Below, piece after piece: positions 7,310-15,429 of a DNA stretch of 31,996 nucleotides (the first letter of the stretch is position 1; each line of letters starts with the position of its first letter). This DNA comes from JAAZBW01 sp035647855 (GTDB lineage: Bacteria > Actinomycetota > Actinomycetes > Actinomycetales > Actinomycetaceae). The stretch covers positions 1-31,996 of the forward strand of contig DASRMP010000031.1 in NCBI GenBank assembly GCA_035647855.1. The letters are read 5' to 3'. Under the pieces are notes generated by a model, which saw nothing but the letters and a program-made list of their open reading frames with translations, was not told the origin of the DNA and searched no databases. Position numbers and translations under genes: made by a program.

Positions 7310-8362
7310 CTATTCGGCGGTCAGGACGACCTTGAGCGCCTTGTTCTTGGCGGCGTCGCCGAAGACCTCGTAGGCCTCCATCATCTCGTCGAGCTTGAAG
7401 TAGTGCGTTGCGAGTTCGCCCGCGGGGAGCTTGCCCTCGGCCACCATTTTCAGGAGCATGTCGCCAGTCACGGCGTTCACGAGGCCCATCGAGATGCGGA
7501 TGTTCTTGATCCACAACTCATCGAGCGCGAGTTCCACGCCCTTTCCATGCACACCGAGGTTGGCCACCTGGCCGCCAGGGCGAATCACGTCGATGGCGAG
7601 CTGCCACGTGGCCGGAATGCCCACGGCCTCCATCGCGACATCCACGCCGAGCCCGTCGGTGAGGGCGATGATCTGCTCCTTGGCGTCGTCGTCGCCGGAG
7701 TTGACGGTGTGGGTGGCGCCGAATTTCGCCTTGGCCTGCTCGAGGCGGTTGTCGTCGAGGTCGATGGCGATCACCTTGGACGCGCCGTGGAGGCCGGCCG
7801 TCATGATGGCAGCCAGGCCGACAGGGCCGGCCCCGATCACCGCGACGATATCGCCGGGCTTCACGCCGCCGTCGCGGACGCCGATCTCGTATCCGGTGGG
7901 GAGGATGTCGGAGATGAAGACGCCCTCGTCGTCGCGGACGCCCTCGGGGATCTGGTAGAGCGAGGTGTCAGCGAACGGGATGCGCACCAACTCCGCCTGG
8001 GTGCCATCAATGAGGTGGCCGAATATCCAGCCCACCCCGCCCACCGTCTGACAGTGGGAGGTCAGGCCCTTCCGGCAGAACGAACAGGTGCCGCAGGAGG
8101 TCACGCACGAGATGATCGCGCGATCGCCGACCTTCCAGTTCTTCACGGCGTCACCGGCCGCGATGATCGTGCCGACGCCCTCGTGACCGAGGATGCGGCC
8201 GTCGGTCACGGCGGGGACATCGCCCTTGAGAATGTGCAGGTCCGTGCCGCAGATCGTGGTGGTGTCGATCTTGATGATGACGTCGGTTGGATCCTGGATC
8301 TTGGGGTCCGGGACGTCCTCCCACGCCTTGTTGCCCGGGCCGTGGTAAACCAGTGCCTTCAT
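7310..8362 (-). CDS. Zinc-dependent alcohol dehydrogenase, medium-chain family (350 aa)
   Basis: A cytoplasmic NAD(P)-dependent alcohol/aldehyde oxidoreductase of normal length. Catalytic zinc ligands are visible as Cys38 (TTICGTDLHI), His60-Glu61 (LGHEGVG) and Asp152 (ISDILPTG). The structural-zinc lobe is complete, with Cys90, Cys93, Cys96 and Cys104. The Rossmann motif GAGPVG is at 177-182, and the acidic AIDLDD that follows favours NAD. The pattern most resembles the secondary-alcohol (isopropanol-type) branch, but substrate cannot be fixed. The ATG at 8362 has a GAAGGAGT Shine-Dalgarno. Upstream lie a 7-bp hairpin (8382-8404) and two GGACA-type operator candidates (8441-8473), suggesting specific regulation. 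It is transcribed in the same direction as the activase gene but separated from it by a hairpin and 175 bp. Confidence 0.92.
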   Translation of the reverse strand: MKALVYHGPGNKAWEDVPDPKIQDPTDVIIKIDTTTICGTDLHILKGDVPAVTDGRILGHEGVGTIIAAGDAVKNWKVGDRAIISCVTSCGTCSFCRKGLTSHCQTVGGVGWIFGHLIDGTQAELVRIPFADTSLYQIPEGVRDDEGVFISDILPTGYEIGVRDGGVKPGDIVAVIGAGPVGLAAIMTAGLHGASKVIAIDLDDNRLEQAKAKFGATHTVNSGDDDAKEQIIALTDGLGVDVAMEAVGIPATWQLAIDVIRPGGQVANLGVHGKGVELALDELWIKNIRISMGLVNAVTGDMLLKMVAEGKLPAGELATHYFKLDEMMEAYEVFGDAAKNKALKVVLTAE

Positions 8363-8381
8363 GGTTACTCCTTCGTAATGA

Positions 8382-8404
8382 GCCAGGCTCCGTTGATGCC
8401 TGGC
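8382..8404 (-). promoter_or_regulatory. Leader hairpin upstream of the alcohol dehydrogenase
   Basis: GCCAGGC and GCCTGGC form a perfect 7-bp inverted repeat with a 9-nt loop, about 20 bp before the start codon. It may act in the mRNA leader or as a protein site. Confidence 0.4.
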
Positions 8405-8440
8405 CCCTACGACCCTAGGTCCGCGAATACGGCGCGTAAA

Positions 8441-8473
8441 GGTACAAAGTCCGCCTTGCGGGACAAAATGTCC
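8441..8473 (-). promoter_or_regulatory. Operator candidates GGACA-AAA-TGTCC and a half-match
   Basis: GGACAAAATGTCC at 8461-8473 is a perfect 5-3-5 palindrome. GGTACAAAGTCC at 8441-8452 is a degenerate copy about 20 bp away, roughly two helical turns. Both lie 80-110 bp upstream of the alcohol dehydrogenase start, a suitable place for a repressor or activator pair. The regulator is unknown. Confidence 0.5.
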
Positions 8474-8499
8474 GAGCTTCGAGGGCGGGTGGGAGAAGC

Positions 8500-8517
8500 C
8501 GCGGCCGCTCGGCCGCG
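8500..8517 (-). terminator. GC-rich hairpin after the activase gene
   Basis: CGCGGCCG and CGGCCGCG form an 8-bp perfect stem with a 2-nt loop, 20 bp beyond the activase stop; a second partial GCGGCCGCTCGGCC copy overlaps it. It is a likely terminator, though without a T-run. Confidence 0.5.
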
Positions 8518-8537
8518 CGGCCGCTCGGCCACTCCGG

Positions 8538-11500
8538 CTACTTGCCGGCGGCCTGCTCCGCCATGACCCGCTCCGCCATCTCGTAGCGGATATCAGGCAG
8601 CACGGACTCGTCGAACGGGAGCTTGCCAGATGCCACGGCCGCGGCGTCCTGCTCCGCCCGCCGGTCCATCGCCGTGGAGATCATGAGCTTGATGCGGTTC
8701 AGCTGGTTCACCTCGGAAGCGCCCGGGTCGTAGTCGATTCCGACGACGTTCGCCTCGGGATACCTCCGCCGCAGCGCGCCGAACATCCCCTTGCCGGTGA
8801 TGTGGTTCGGCAGGCAGGCGAACGGCTGGGCACAAATGATGTTTGGCGTCCCGCTCTCGATCAGGTCCATCATCTCGCCGGTCAGGTACCAGCCCTCGCC
8901 GGCGGAGTTGCCGAGTTGGACCAGCTGCTGCGCCTTCTCCACCAGTTGGTGCATCGGCGTCGGAATGTCGAACTTGCCGTTCGCGCGCTTGAGCGCCCGC
9001 GTGGCAGGGGCCTCGTACCGTTCGAGCGCCCACAGCCCCAGCTTCTTGACACGCCGGCTCTCCTTGCCGACCCCGAGCGTCTCGTAACGCCAGTCCGCCG
9101 ATGCCAGCGACTGCATCAGGAAGCCCATCAGACCCGGGATGACCGCCTCGCAGCCCTCGCGCTCCACCACGTCCACCGCGTGGTTGTTGGCGTCGGGGTG
9201 GAACTTGACGAGGATCTCGCCCACGATTCCGACACGCGGCCGCCGGGGCTCGCCCGTGAGTTCGAGCGCGTCGAACGCCCGGACGATCTTGTTGCACAGC
9301 TCCTGGTAGGTGATGCGGTGACCGAGAGTCGGCGAGTAGCCGTCATGCAGGAAGTAGTCCCGGGTCACCTGGTCCCAGTAGTGGTGCAACTCGTTCGCGG
9401 AGCCCTTCTGCTTCTCGTAGGGACGGGTGCGCATCGTGACGTTCTGCAGCAGATCACCGATCACAACCGCCTTCCCGAGCCGGTGCAGCATGGTCGCCGT
9501 GATCTTGAATCCCGAGTGCTTCTCCAGTGATCCGGCGGAGAGGGTCACCACCGGCACGTTCTCGTGGCCGGCCTCCTTGAGCCCCTTGCGGAGCATCGCG
9601 GCGTAGTTGGTGGCGCGGCACACGCCGCCGGTCTGCGTGATGATGACGGCAGTCCTGTCCGGGTCGTACTCGCCGGACTTCAGCCCGCCGATGAGCTGCC
9701 CGATCACCACCAGGGCCGGGTAGCACGCATCGTTGTTCACGTACTTGAGGCCGAGTTCGATGTCGTCCTTCGAGACAGTGGGAAGCAGCTTCATGTTGTA
9801 GCCGAGCGACTGCGCGGCCGCCTCGATCGGCGTCATCTGGAAGGGCGCCATCTGCGGCATGAGGATCGTCCAGCCATCCTCGGCCATTTCCTTGGTGAAC
9901 TCGTGGCGCGGCACCTTCAGCTCCGGGCGCTCCACGATCGGCTTGTCGGCCCGGGCGCGCGTCGCGGCCTTGAGGGACCGCAGCCGGATCCGCGCGGCGC
10001 CGAGGTTCGAGACCTCGTCGATCTTCAGCGTGGTGTACACGCGGCCCGCGGCCTCAAGGATGTTCGCGACCTGGTCGCCTGTGATCGCGTCCACGCCGCA
10101 GCCGAACGAGTTCAGCTGCACGAGTTCCAGATCGCGGCGCTTCTTCGCCACAATGGCAGCCGCCTCGTAGAGACGGGTGTGGTACATCCACTGGTCGAAC
10201 ACGTTGAGCGGCCGCTCCACGGTGCCCGGCTCCACGATGCAGTCCTCGGTGAGCACGGCCATGCCGAGCGAGTTCACGAGCTCCGGGATGCCGTGATGCA
10301 CCTCGGGATCGAGATGGTAGGGCCGTCCTGCGAGCACGATGCCGGGAACGTTGTTCTCCTCCATGTACCGCAGCGCGCTGCGGCCCATCTCGCGGATGTC
10401 CTGCTTCACGGCGGCATCCTCGGCGTATGCCGCCTCGATCGCCTCCGATGCCTCTTCCTCGGTCACGTCCCACTCGGCGAACTCCTCCGTGACGCGACGC
10501 ACCAGCGTCTCGGGGTCAGCCAGGTTGAAGAACGGCAGCATGAACTTCACGCCGTGCTCCTGCAGTCCCTCGACGTTCGCGTTGATGACCTCGGGATAGC
10601 TCATCACCACGGGGCAGTTGTAGTTGTTGTCCGAGCCCGCGAACATCTTCTGCTCGTAGGAGATGCAGGGATAGAAGATCGTCTTGATGCCCTTGTCGAG
10701 CAACTGTTGGACGTGCCCGTGCGCGAGCTTTGCCGGGTAGCACACGTTCTCCGACGGAATCGAATCCATCCCCAGCTCGAACGTCTCGTGCGAGGAACGC
10801 CCGGAGATCATCACGCGGAAGCCGAGCTTGGTCAGCATCGTGAACCAGAACGGGTAATTCTCGTACATGTTGAGCGCGCGCGGAATGCCGATGTCCCCTC
10901 GATGCGCGGCAGATTCGGTAAGCCGCCGGTAGGCGAACAGCCGCTTGTACTTCTCCTCGAAGATGTTCGGCAGCTCCGACTTGGCCTTCTTGCCGAGCTT
11001 CCGGTTGTCCACCTCGGCGCCGCGGTCGCAGCGGTTGCCCGAGACGTGCCGGCTGCCGTCCGCGAACGTCGAAATCGTTCGCTGGCAGTGGTTCTGGCAC
11101 AGCCGGCAGATGTCCTTGGTGGTCTCGATCGAGAATCGGTTGATCTCCTCGAGACTCAGGAGCGAGGACTCCACCGCGCCGGCCACCGTCACCTTTGCCG
11201 CTCTCTTCGTCGTCGCCGTTGTCGGCGTCGGGGACGACGACGTCGGGGACTGGGACCTGCGGACCGACGGCATTCCGAGCGCTACGGCCGGAGCGGCCGG
11301 CTCGGCCTCCGCACGCGCGGCGGCGGGCGAACCGGGGCGCTCGGACTCGAGCGGCCGGAGGATGGTGGTGTCGATCTCCATGGACTTCTCGACGTCGGAG
11401 AGCGCTTTGTGCCAGCGCTCCCGCGCGATCCGGGAGGCGCCGAACGCGCCCATGAGTCCGGCGATGTCCGGGCGGACCACCTCGCGCTCGGTGAGGAGTT

Positions 11501-13169
11501 CGAAGGCGCGGAGAACGGCGTCGTTGAGGAAGGTGCCGCCCTGCACAACGACCTTGGGCCCCAGTTGCTCCGGGTTCTTCAGCTTGATGACCTTGTAGAG
11601 CGCGTTGCGCACCACGGAGTAGGAGAGGCCGGCGGAGATCTCGCCGGGGTCCGCGCCTTCCTTCTGCGCCTGCTTCACGGAGGAGTTCATGAAGACTGTG
11701 CAGCGGGAGCCGAGGTCCACGGGGCCGGGCGCGCTGAGCGCCGCCTTCGCGAAGGAGCGGATGTCCGTATCCATGGTGGCGGCGAACGTCTGGAGGAAGG
11801 AGCCGCAGCCCGAGGAGCAAGCCTCGTTCACGGAGATGGAGTCGATCGCGCCGTCGCGGATGCGCAGGTACTTCATGTCCTGGCCGCCGATGTCGATGAT
11901 CGAGGAGACTTCAGGTTCGAGGTACTGGGCGGCGCGGTAGTGCGCCATCGTCTCGACCTCGCCGTCCTCGGCCTTGAGCGCCGCCTGGATCAGGCTCTCG
12001 CCGTAGCCCGTCACGCAGGTGCGGGCGATCATGGCGTCTGACGGGAGGTTCTCACGAATCTCGGCGAGGACCTCGAGCGCGCGCTCCACGGGGCTGCCCT
12101 CGTTGGGGCCGTACCAGGAATAGACGATGCGCTCGGCGTCGTCGATGAGGGTGGCCTTGAGGGTGGTGGAACCGGCGTCGATGCCCAGGAAGCACGCTCC
12201 CCTGGCTTCACTGATCGGCACCTGCGAGACATTCGCCCGCTCGTGGCGTTCCTGGAACTCGCGGTACTCGTCCTCGTTCGCGAAGAGGGGCCGCATGCGG
12301 TGCGTCTCGGCTGCGCGGGTGGCGTTCGTGGAACGGTCGCGGAGGGTCTCGAGCGTGGCGGGCTTCTGGAGTCTGCCGCTGCCCGCGACCTTCGAGGTCT
12401 CGGCAAGCAGCGCGGCGCCGATGGCGACGTAGAGCTGGGCGCGATCCGGCGTCGAGAATGAGGTGACAGTTCCCGCGAGCTGCCGCTCGAACGCGTTGCG
12501 GAGTTCGGGAAGGAAGTAGAGCGGCCCGCCGAGGAACACGACGTTCCCGCGGATCGGGCGCCCGCACGCGAGGCCGGCGATCGTCTGCTGGACCACTGCG
12601 GTGAAGACGGAGGCCGCGAGGTCTTCGTGGGCGACGCCGTCGTTGATGAGGGGCTGCAGGTCCGACTTGGCGAAGACTCCGCAGCGGGACGCGATCGGGT
12701 ACAGCGTGGTGTACCGGGAGGCCAGTTCGTTGAGGCCCGCGGCGTCGGTCTTGAGGAGGGACGCCATCTGGTCGATGAAGGCGCCGGTGCCGCCCGCGCA
12801 GGTGCCGTTCATGCGCTGCTCGGGGACGGGGTGCAGGTAGGTGATCTTGGCGTCCTCACCACCGAGTTCAATGATGACGTCGGTGTCCGGATCGAAGCGC
12901 TTGATGGCGGCGGTCTCCGCAATCACTTCCTGGACGAAGGGCAGCCCGAGCGCATGCGCCACCGAGAGTCCTCCGGAGCCGGTGACCGCGCCGACGACGT
13001 CGGTGCCCGGCACGATCTCGGCAACCTCACCTAGAAGGCGGTTGAGTTCGCCGGTAATGTCGGCGTTGTGGCGCCGGTACGTCTCAAAACGGATCTCGAG
13101 ACCATCCAGCAGGACCAACTTGAGTGTCGTTGAGCCGATATCGAGGCCCAAGCGCAAAGGCGTGCTCAC
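8538..13169 (-). CDS. Giant acyl-CoA dehydratase activase-related protein (1543 aa)
   Basis: This is the large fused form of the 2-hydroxyacyl-CoA dehydratase activator family. Two ASKHA-type ATPase domains lie in tandem: residues about 5-260 (GLDIGSTTLKLVLLDG at 8-23, Cys124 in GTCAGGTGAF, Cys163 in SRCGVF) and about 326-590 (GIDAGSTTLKATLIDD at 329-344, Cys451 and Cys455 in ACSSGCGSF, Cys490 in SRCTVF). These cysteines correspond to the [4Fe-4S] ligands of HgdC-like activators. A Pro/Ser/Thr-rich linker follows (about 610-680), then a Cys cluster (DICRLCQNHCQ with a later GNRCDRG) and a long C-terminal part related to DUF2229 and the dehydratase B subunit, ending near PFACLPNHITGKG. Activators use ATP to drive electron transfer to radical dehydratases; the role of this fused form is not established. 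No separate dehydratase subunits are nearby. Translation starts at GTG 13169. Confidence 0.88.
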   Translation of the reverse strand: MSTPLRLGLDIGSTTLKLVLLDGLEIRFETYRRHNADITGELNRLLGEVAEIVPGTDVVGAVTGSGGLSVAHALGLPFVQEVIAETAAIKRFDPDTDVIIELGGEDAKITYLHPVPEQRMNGTCAGGTGAFIDQMASLLKTDAAGLNELASRYTTLYPIASRCGVFAKSDLQPLINDGVAHEDLAASVFTAVVQQTIAGLACGRPIRGNVVFLGGPLYFLPELRNAFERQLAGTVTSFSTPDRAQLYVAIGAALLAETSKVAGSGRLQKPATLETLRDRSTNATRAAETHRMRPLFANEDEYREFQERHERANVSQVPISEARGACFLGIDAGSTTLKATLIDDAERIVYSWYGPNEGSPVERALEVLAEIRENLPSDAMIARTCVTGYGESLIQAALKAEDGEVETMAHYRAAQYLEPEVSSIIDIGGQDMKYLRIRDGAIDSISVNEACSSGCGSFLQTFAATMDTDIRSFAKAALSAPGPVDLGSRCTVFMNSSVKQAQKEGADPGEISAGLSYSVVRNALYKVIKLKNPEQLGPKVVVQGGTFLNDAVLRAFELLTEREVVRPDIAGLMGAFGASRIARERWHKALSDVEKSMEIDTTILRPLESERPGSPAAARAEAEPAAPAVALGMPSVRRSQSPTSSSPTPTTATTKRAAKVTVAGAVESSLLSLEEINRFSIETTKDICRLCQNHCQRTISTFADGSRHVSGNRCDRGAEVDNRKLGKKAKSELPNIFEEKYKRLFAYRRLTESAAHRGDIGIPRALNMYENYPFWFTMLTKLGFRVMISGRSSHETFELGMDSIPSENVCYPAKLAHGHVQQLLDKGIKTIFYPCISYEQKMFAGSDNNYNCPVVMSYPEVINANVEGLQEHGVKFMLPFFNLADPETLVRRVTEEFAEWDVTEEEASEAIEAAYAEDAAVKQDIREMGRSALRYMEENNVPGIVLAGRPYHLDPEVHHGIPELVNSLGMAVLTEDCIVEPGTVERPLNVFDQWMYHTRLYEAAAIVAKKRRDLELVQLNSFGCGVDAITGDQVANILEAAGRVYTTLKIDEVSNLGAARIRLRSLKAATRARADKPIVERPELKVPRHEFTKEMAEDGWTILMPQMAPFQMTPIEAAAQSLGYNMKLLPTVSKDDIELGLKYVNNDACYPALVVIGQLIGGLKSGEYDPDRTAVIITQTGGVCRATNYAAMLRKGLKEAGHENVPVVTLSAGSLEKHSGFKITATMLHRLGKAVVIGDLLQNVTMRTRPYEKQKGSANELHHYWDQVTRDYFLHDGYSPTLGHRITYQELCNKIVRAFDALELTGEPRRPRVGIVGEILVKFHPDANNHAVDVVEREGCEAVIPGLMGFLMQSLASADWRYETLGVGKESRRVKKLGLWALERYEAPATRALKRANGKFDIPTPMHQLVEKAQQLVQLGNSAGEGWYLTGEMMDLIESGTPNIICAQPFACLPNHITGKGMFGALRRRYPEANVVGIDYDPGASEVNQLNRIKLMISTAMDRRAEQDAAAVASGKLPFDESVLPDIRYEMAERVMAEQAAGK

Positions 13170-13200
13170 GGGGATCGAAACCTCTCTCTCGCTCCTGCCA

Positions 13201-13261
13201 AACTAACGAGATGATCTCGGTTTGTTCAACAGCGTTGAATTAGTTCCCGAGATTCTCTCGG
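13201..13261. promoter_or_regulatory. Cluster of three palindromes upstream of the activase
   Basis: Within 61 bp there are CGAGAT-G-ATCTCG (13207-13219), TTCAAC-AGC-GTTGAA (13225-13239) and CCGAGA-TTC-TCTCGG (13247-13261). An outer pair, AACTAA (13201-13206) and TTAGTT (13240-13245), encloses the first two. They begin 32 bp upstream of the activase GTG and face the divergent TetR gene, so they are good candidate operators for that regulator or another dimeric repressor. Confidence 0.6.
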
Positions 13262-13288
13262 CCGAGGCGCGGTGGCGCCCGCCATATC

Positions 13289-13337
13289 TGGGACGTATGT
13301 CCCATTGGCGGTACCAGTGCATGAGACTTACGTCCCA
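13289..13337. promoter_or_regulatory. Paired TGGGAC-N4-GTCCCA operator sites
   Basis: TGGGAC-GTAT-GTCCCA (13289-13304) is a perfect palindrome. TGAGAC-TTAC-GTCCCA (13322-13337) matches it at 11 of 12 defined positions. Their centres are 33 bp apart, about three helical turns, suggesting cooperative binding of a dimeric regulator such as the adjacent TetR protein. Confidence 0.6.
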
Positions 13338-13345
13338 GCGATTCT

Positions 13346-13368
13346 TGGAACGTTGCCGAAACGTTCCA
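13346..13368. promoter_or_regulatory. Perfect 9-bp inverted repeat upstream of the TetR gene
   Basis: TGGAACGTT and AACGTTCCA are separated by GCCGA, forming a perfect 9-5-9 inverted repeat about 76 bp upstream of the TetR promoter element. It is an operator candidate, possibly for autoregulation. Confidence 0.55.
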
Positions 13369-13443
13369 GAAGGGGCCGCCACGCGACCCCCTGGGGCGTT
13401 GTGGTGGGGGCGCTTTTCCGGCGGGCGTGGCGGCACTGCGGAG

Positions 13444-13449
13444 TACGGT
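13444..13449 (+). promoter_or_regulatory. -10 element of a leaderless TetR transcript
   Basis: TACGGT lies 7 nt before the ATG at 13457, the placement expected when transcription begins at the start codon. No Shine-Dalgarno is present. A clear -35 was not identified. Confidence 0.5.
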
Positions 13450-13456
13450 TGGGGCA

Positions 13457-14245
13457 ATGCCTCCCAAGACTCCTGCCCGACGCGGCCCGAGGACAGCCGG
13501 CGATCCCGGCACCCGGGCCGCCATCCTGCTGGCGGCACACGAATGCTTTGACGAGCACGGCTACACCGGCACGACTCTGCGCGAGGTGGCCTCGCGGGCC
13601 GGTGTGGACGTGGCGCTGGTCTCCTATTACTTCGGCTCGAAGGACAGGCTCTTCCGCGAGGCGATCGGCTACCCGATCGAGCCCTCGGTACTCGTGCGGG
13701 AGGCGCTCGAGGTGCCGGTGGAGGAGCTCGGCCGCGAGATCGTCCGGCAGATACTCACCGCCTGGGGTGACCCCGGAATCATGACCGCGATGCGTGGCAT
13801 CGTCCAGGTCAAGGTCGTGAACCAGGACAACTGGGCCTCGTTGGTGGAGTTCTACCGCGAGATGATCCTGATGCCGATCATCGAGGCCATCAACCACGGC
13901 AGCGGCGACGGCGGTGCCGGTGCCGGCGTTGGTGCCGGTGCCGGCGTTGGTGCCGGTGCCGGCGTTGGTGCTGGTGCCGGTGCCGGCGTTGGTGCTGGTG
14001 CCGGTGCCGGCGTTGGTGCTGGTGCCGGCGTTGGTGCGGGCGCTGGCGCGGCCGACGCCGAGTACCGCGCGGCCATGGCCAGCTCTTCGGTGATCGGCAT
14101 GGTGGTGGTGCGCTACCTGGTGGGTGTGCCCGCCGTGCGAAATGCCCCGATCGAGGACCTGATCGACGACATCGGTCCGGAGGTCCAGCGATGGCTCACC
14201 GGCGATATCAGCAGCATCGGCGAGAGGTCGGGCGCCGGCGATTGA
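13457..14245 (+). CDS. TetR-family regulator with a Gly/Ala/Val repeat insertion (262 aa)
   Basis: The N-terminal helix-turn-helix is clear: RAAILLAAHECFDEHGYTGTTLREVASRAGVDVALVSYYFGSKDRLF (about residues 19-65), with the usual recognition helix. The C-terminal ligand domain resembles the Tyr/Asp-rich TetR_C_17-like type, ending in a run with IEDLIDDIGPEVQRWLTG. TetR proteins usually have about 190-220 residues. Here about 45 residues of GAGVGAGAGVGAG repeats (about 152-197) split the ligand domain in frame. The start at 13457 is taken because TACGGT sits at leaderless distance; the longer reading from 13427 adds ten unlikely residues. It diverges from the activase gene across a palindrome-rich gap, so it may repress that gene and itself. 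The ligand is unknown. Confidence 0.85.
   Translation: MPPKTPARRGPRTAGDPGTRAAILLAAHECFDEHGYTGTTLREVASRAGVDVALVSYYFGSKDRLFREAIGYPIEPSVLVREALEVPVEELGREIVRQILTAWGDPGIMTAMRGIVQVKVVNQDNWASLVEFYREMILMPIIEAINHGSGDGGAGAGVGAGAGVGAGAGVGAGAGAGVGAGAGAGVGAGAGVGAGAGAADAEYRAAMASSSVIGMVVVRYLVGVPAVRNAPIEDLIDDIGPEVQRWLTGDISSIGERSGAGD
13913..14045 (+). repeat. In-frame minisatellite inside the TetR gene
   Basis: Six-base steps GGTGCC, GGTGCT and GGCGTT combine into 12- and 18-bp units repeated across about 130 bp, coding GAGVGAG and GAGAGV. Because units are multiples of three, slippage would change protein length without shifting frame. Length variation between strains would be expected. Confidence 0.85.
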
Positions 14246-14291
14246 GCACCGGCCGGGCGCCTGAACAGCAGCAGGGCGCCGGCGATTGAGC
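14230..14291 (+). repeat. 18-bp direct repeat spanning the TetR stop codon
   Basis: GGGCGCCGGCGATTGAGC occurs at 14230-14247 and again at 14274-14291. The first copy contains the TGA of the TetR gene. It marks a small tandem duplication (offset 44 bp) at the border of the second repeat locus. Confidence 0.7.
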
Positions 14292-14337
14292 TGCCCCGGT
14301 TCGCGTTCGTCGCGCTTCTACCCCCAAACCCCGCCGC

Positions 14338-14440
14338 TGGGGAACTTCGCACCCCCTTCGAGACCCAAAACCTTGCCGCTGGGGAGCTTCACACCTCGTC
14401 TTGCCGCTCACTTGGCGGAACTGGGGAACATCGCACAGCC
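14338..14440. repeat. Second repeat family beside array 2, 42-bp period
   Basis: GGGGAACTTCGCACCCC-like units have their GGGG at 14339, 14381 and 14423, exactly 42 bp apart. Relative to loci 1 and 3 this is the inverted distal arm only; the other arm is missing. It shows that locus 2 is the same composite element in reverse orientation. Confidence 0.8.
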
Positions 14441-14469
14441 CCGGTGTCCGGCCCGGTTCGCGCCGTGAG

Positions 14470-14951
14470 GGCGCACGATCGTCACATCGGCGAAATCGGG
14501 GCGCACGTTCGTCACATGAGGGCGCACGTCCGTCACGATGGCGCAGTGACGTCACTGCGCCATGGTGACGAACGTGCGCCCTCGGCAATCTGCGTGTGAC
14601 GTTCGTGCGCCATGCCGTGACGATCGCACGCCCCGATGTGACGATCGTGCGCCCTCAAGAACCCCGTGTGACGAACGTGCGCCACGCCGTGACGATCGTG
14701 CGCCCTCAGGAATCAGGTGTGACGAACGTGCGCCATCTCGTGACGATCGCACGCCCCGATGTGACGTTCGTGCGCCCCGGCGGTGCGGGTTTGGGAGGGG
14801 TGAGACGATCGTGCGCCATGGTGTGACGATCGCGCGCCATGATGTGACGATCGTGCGCCCCGGCGGTGCGGGTTTGGGAGGGGTGTGACGTTCGTGCGCC
14901 CTCAAGAACCCCGTGTGACGAACGTGCGCCACGCCGTGACGAACGTGCGCC
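14470..14951. repeat. Array 2 of the 16-bp phased motif (3 forward, 15 reverse)
   Basis: Forward units start at 14470, 14500 and 14521. Reverse units (GTGACGWWCGTGCGCC) start at 14565, 14596, 14617, 14638, 14668, 14689, 14719, 14740, 14761, 14802, 14823, 14844, 14885, 14915 and 14936. Every interval is 21, 30, 31 or 41 bp. Some units carry single substitutions (for example GAGACG at 14802), which keep the spacing. The long arm lies to the right, opposite to loci 1 and 3. The array sits between the convergent TetR gene and the gene at 14977. Confidence 0.9.
14538..14563. repeat. Central palindrome of array 2
   Basis: The same perfect 26-bp palindrome as in array 1, centred between 14550 and 14551, with one mismatched pair before symmetry resumes. 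Unit orientation reverses here. Confidence 0.9.
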
Positions 14952-14976
14952 TTCGGCGATCGAACTCGGCCGGCGC

Positions 14977-15423
14977 TCAACTCTGCTGGTCGAAGCCAAG
15001 TACGTGGGCGCAGATGACGTCACGCTTTCCGAATGACGCCACGATCCGGACTCCCTTGTCCGTGATGCGAACTTCGTTCACGAGCGCCGTTGCGCCCTGC
15101 AGCAACGCGACACTCAAGCGGGCGAAGTCCCCGGGCTTCAGCGGTCGCGCCAAGACCGCAAGACCATCCGCGAGACGCACCCGCACCACGCCATGAACCG
15201 GCGCGGTTTCGAGGCGTCGGATGGGCGCCCCACGCGCGGCGGATTGCACCAACCGGCGGTAAAGTCGCTGGTCCAGGTCCGGCCTGCAGTCGTTCTCGAT
15301 CTCGACGTAGGCGAGATCCAACTCGGTAATGAGTGCGCGGTCAAACGCGGGCGGTGCTTCGCGGGCCTCCGCCCGGCCTCCGAAGAGGGCGCGCACTCGT
15401 GCAAGTGGACGACGGCGTTCCAC
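14977..15423 (-). CDS. Conserved-looking hypothetical protein (148 aa)
   Basis: I do not recognise a named family. The protein is soluble, without signal or membrane segments. A basic N-terminus (VERRRPLARVRALFGGRAEAR) is followed by a globular part with alternating pattern: DLAYVEIENDCRPDLDQRLYRRLV, then HGVVRVRLADGLAVLARPLKPGDFARLSVALLQGATALVNEVRI and a strand-rich end. Codon use is normal for the window, so it is probably real. Two adjacent GTG codons (15426 and 15423) could start it; the second is chosen because GATAAT (15430-15435) lies 6 nt before it, as for a leaderless transcript. It ends next to repeat array 2 and diverges from the patatin-like gene. Confidence 0.6.
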   Translation of the reverse strand: MERRRPLARVRALFGGRAEAREAPPAFDRALITELDLAYVEIENDCRPDLDQRLYRRLVQSAARGAPIRRLETAPVHGVVRVRLADGLAVLARPLKPGDFARLSVALLQGATALVNEVRITDKGVRIVASFGKRDVICAHVLGFDQQS

Positions 15424-15429
15424 CACTCA

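Noticed and set aside
9564..12041. Long plus-strand open frame opposite the activase gene
   Set aside because: Same GC effect; it is the shadow of a gene with clear ASKHA motifs.
14470..14951. Replication-origin iterons or DnaA boxes
   Set aside because: No DnaA-box consensus, AT-rich unwinding region or replication gene is nearby, and three arrays in 32 kb do not fit a single origin.
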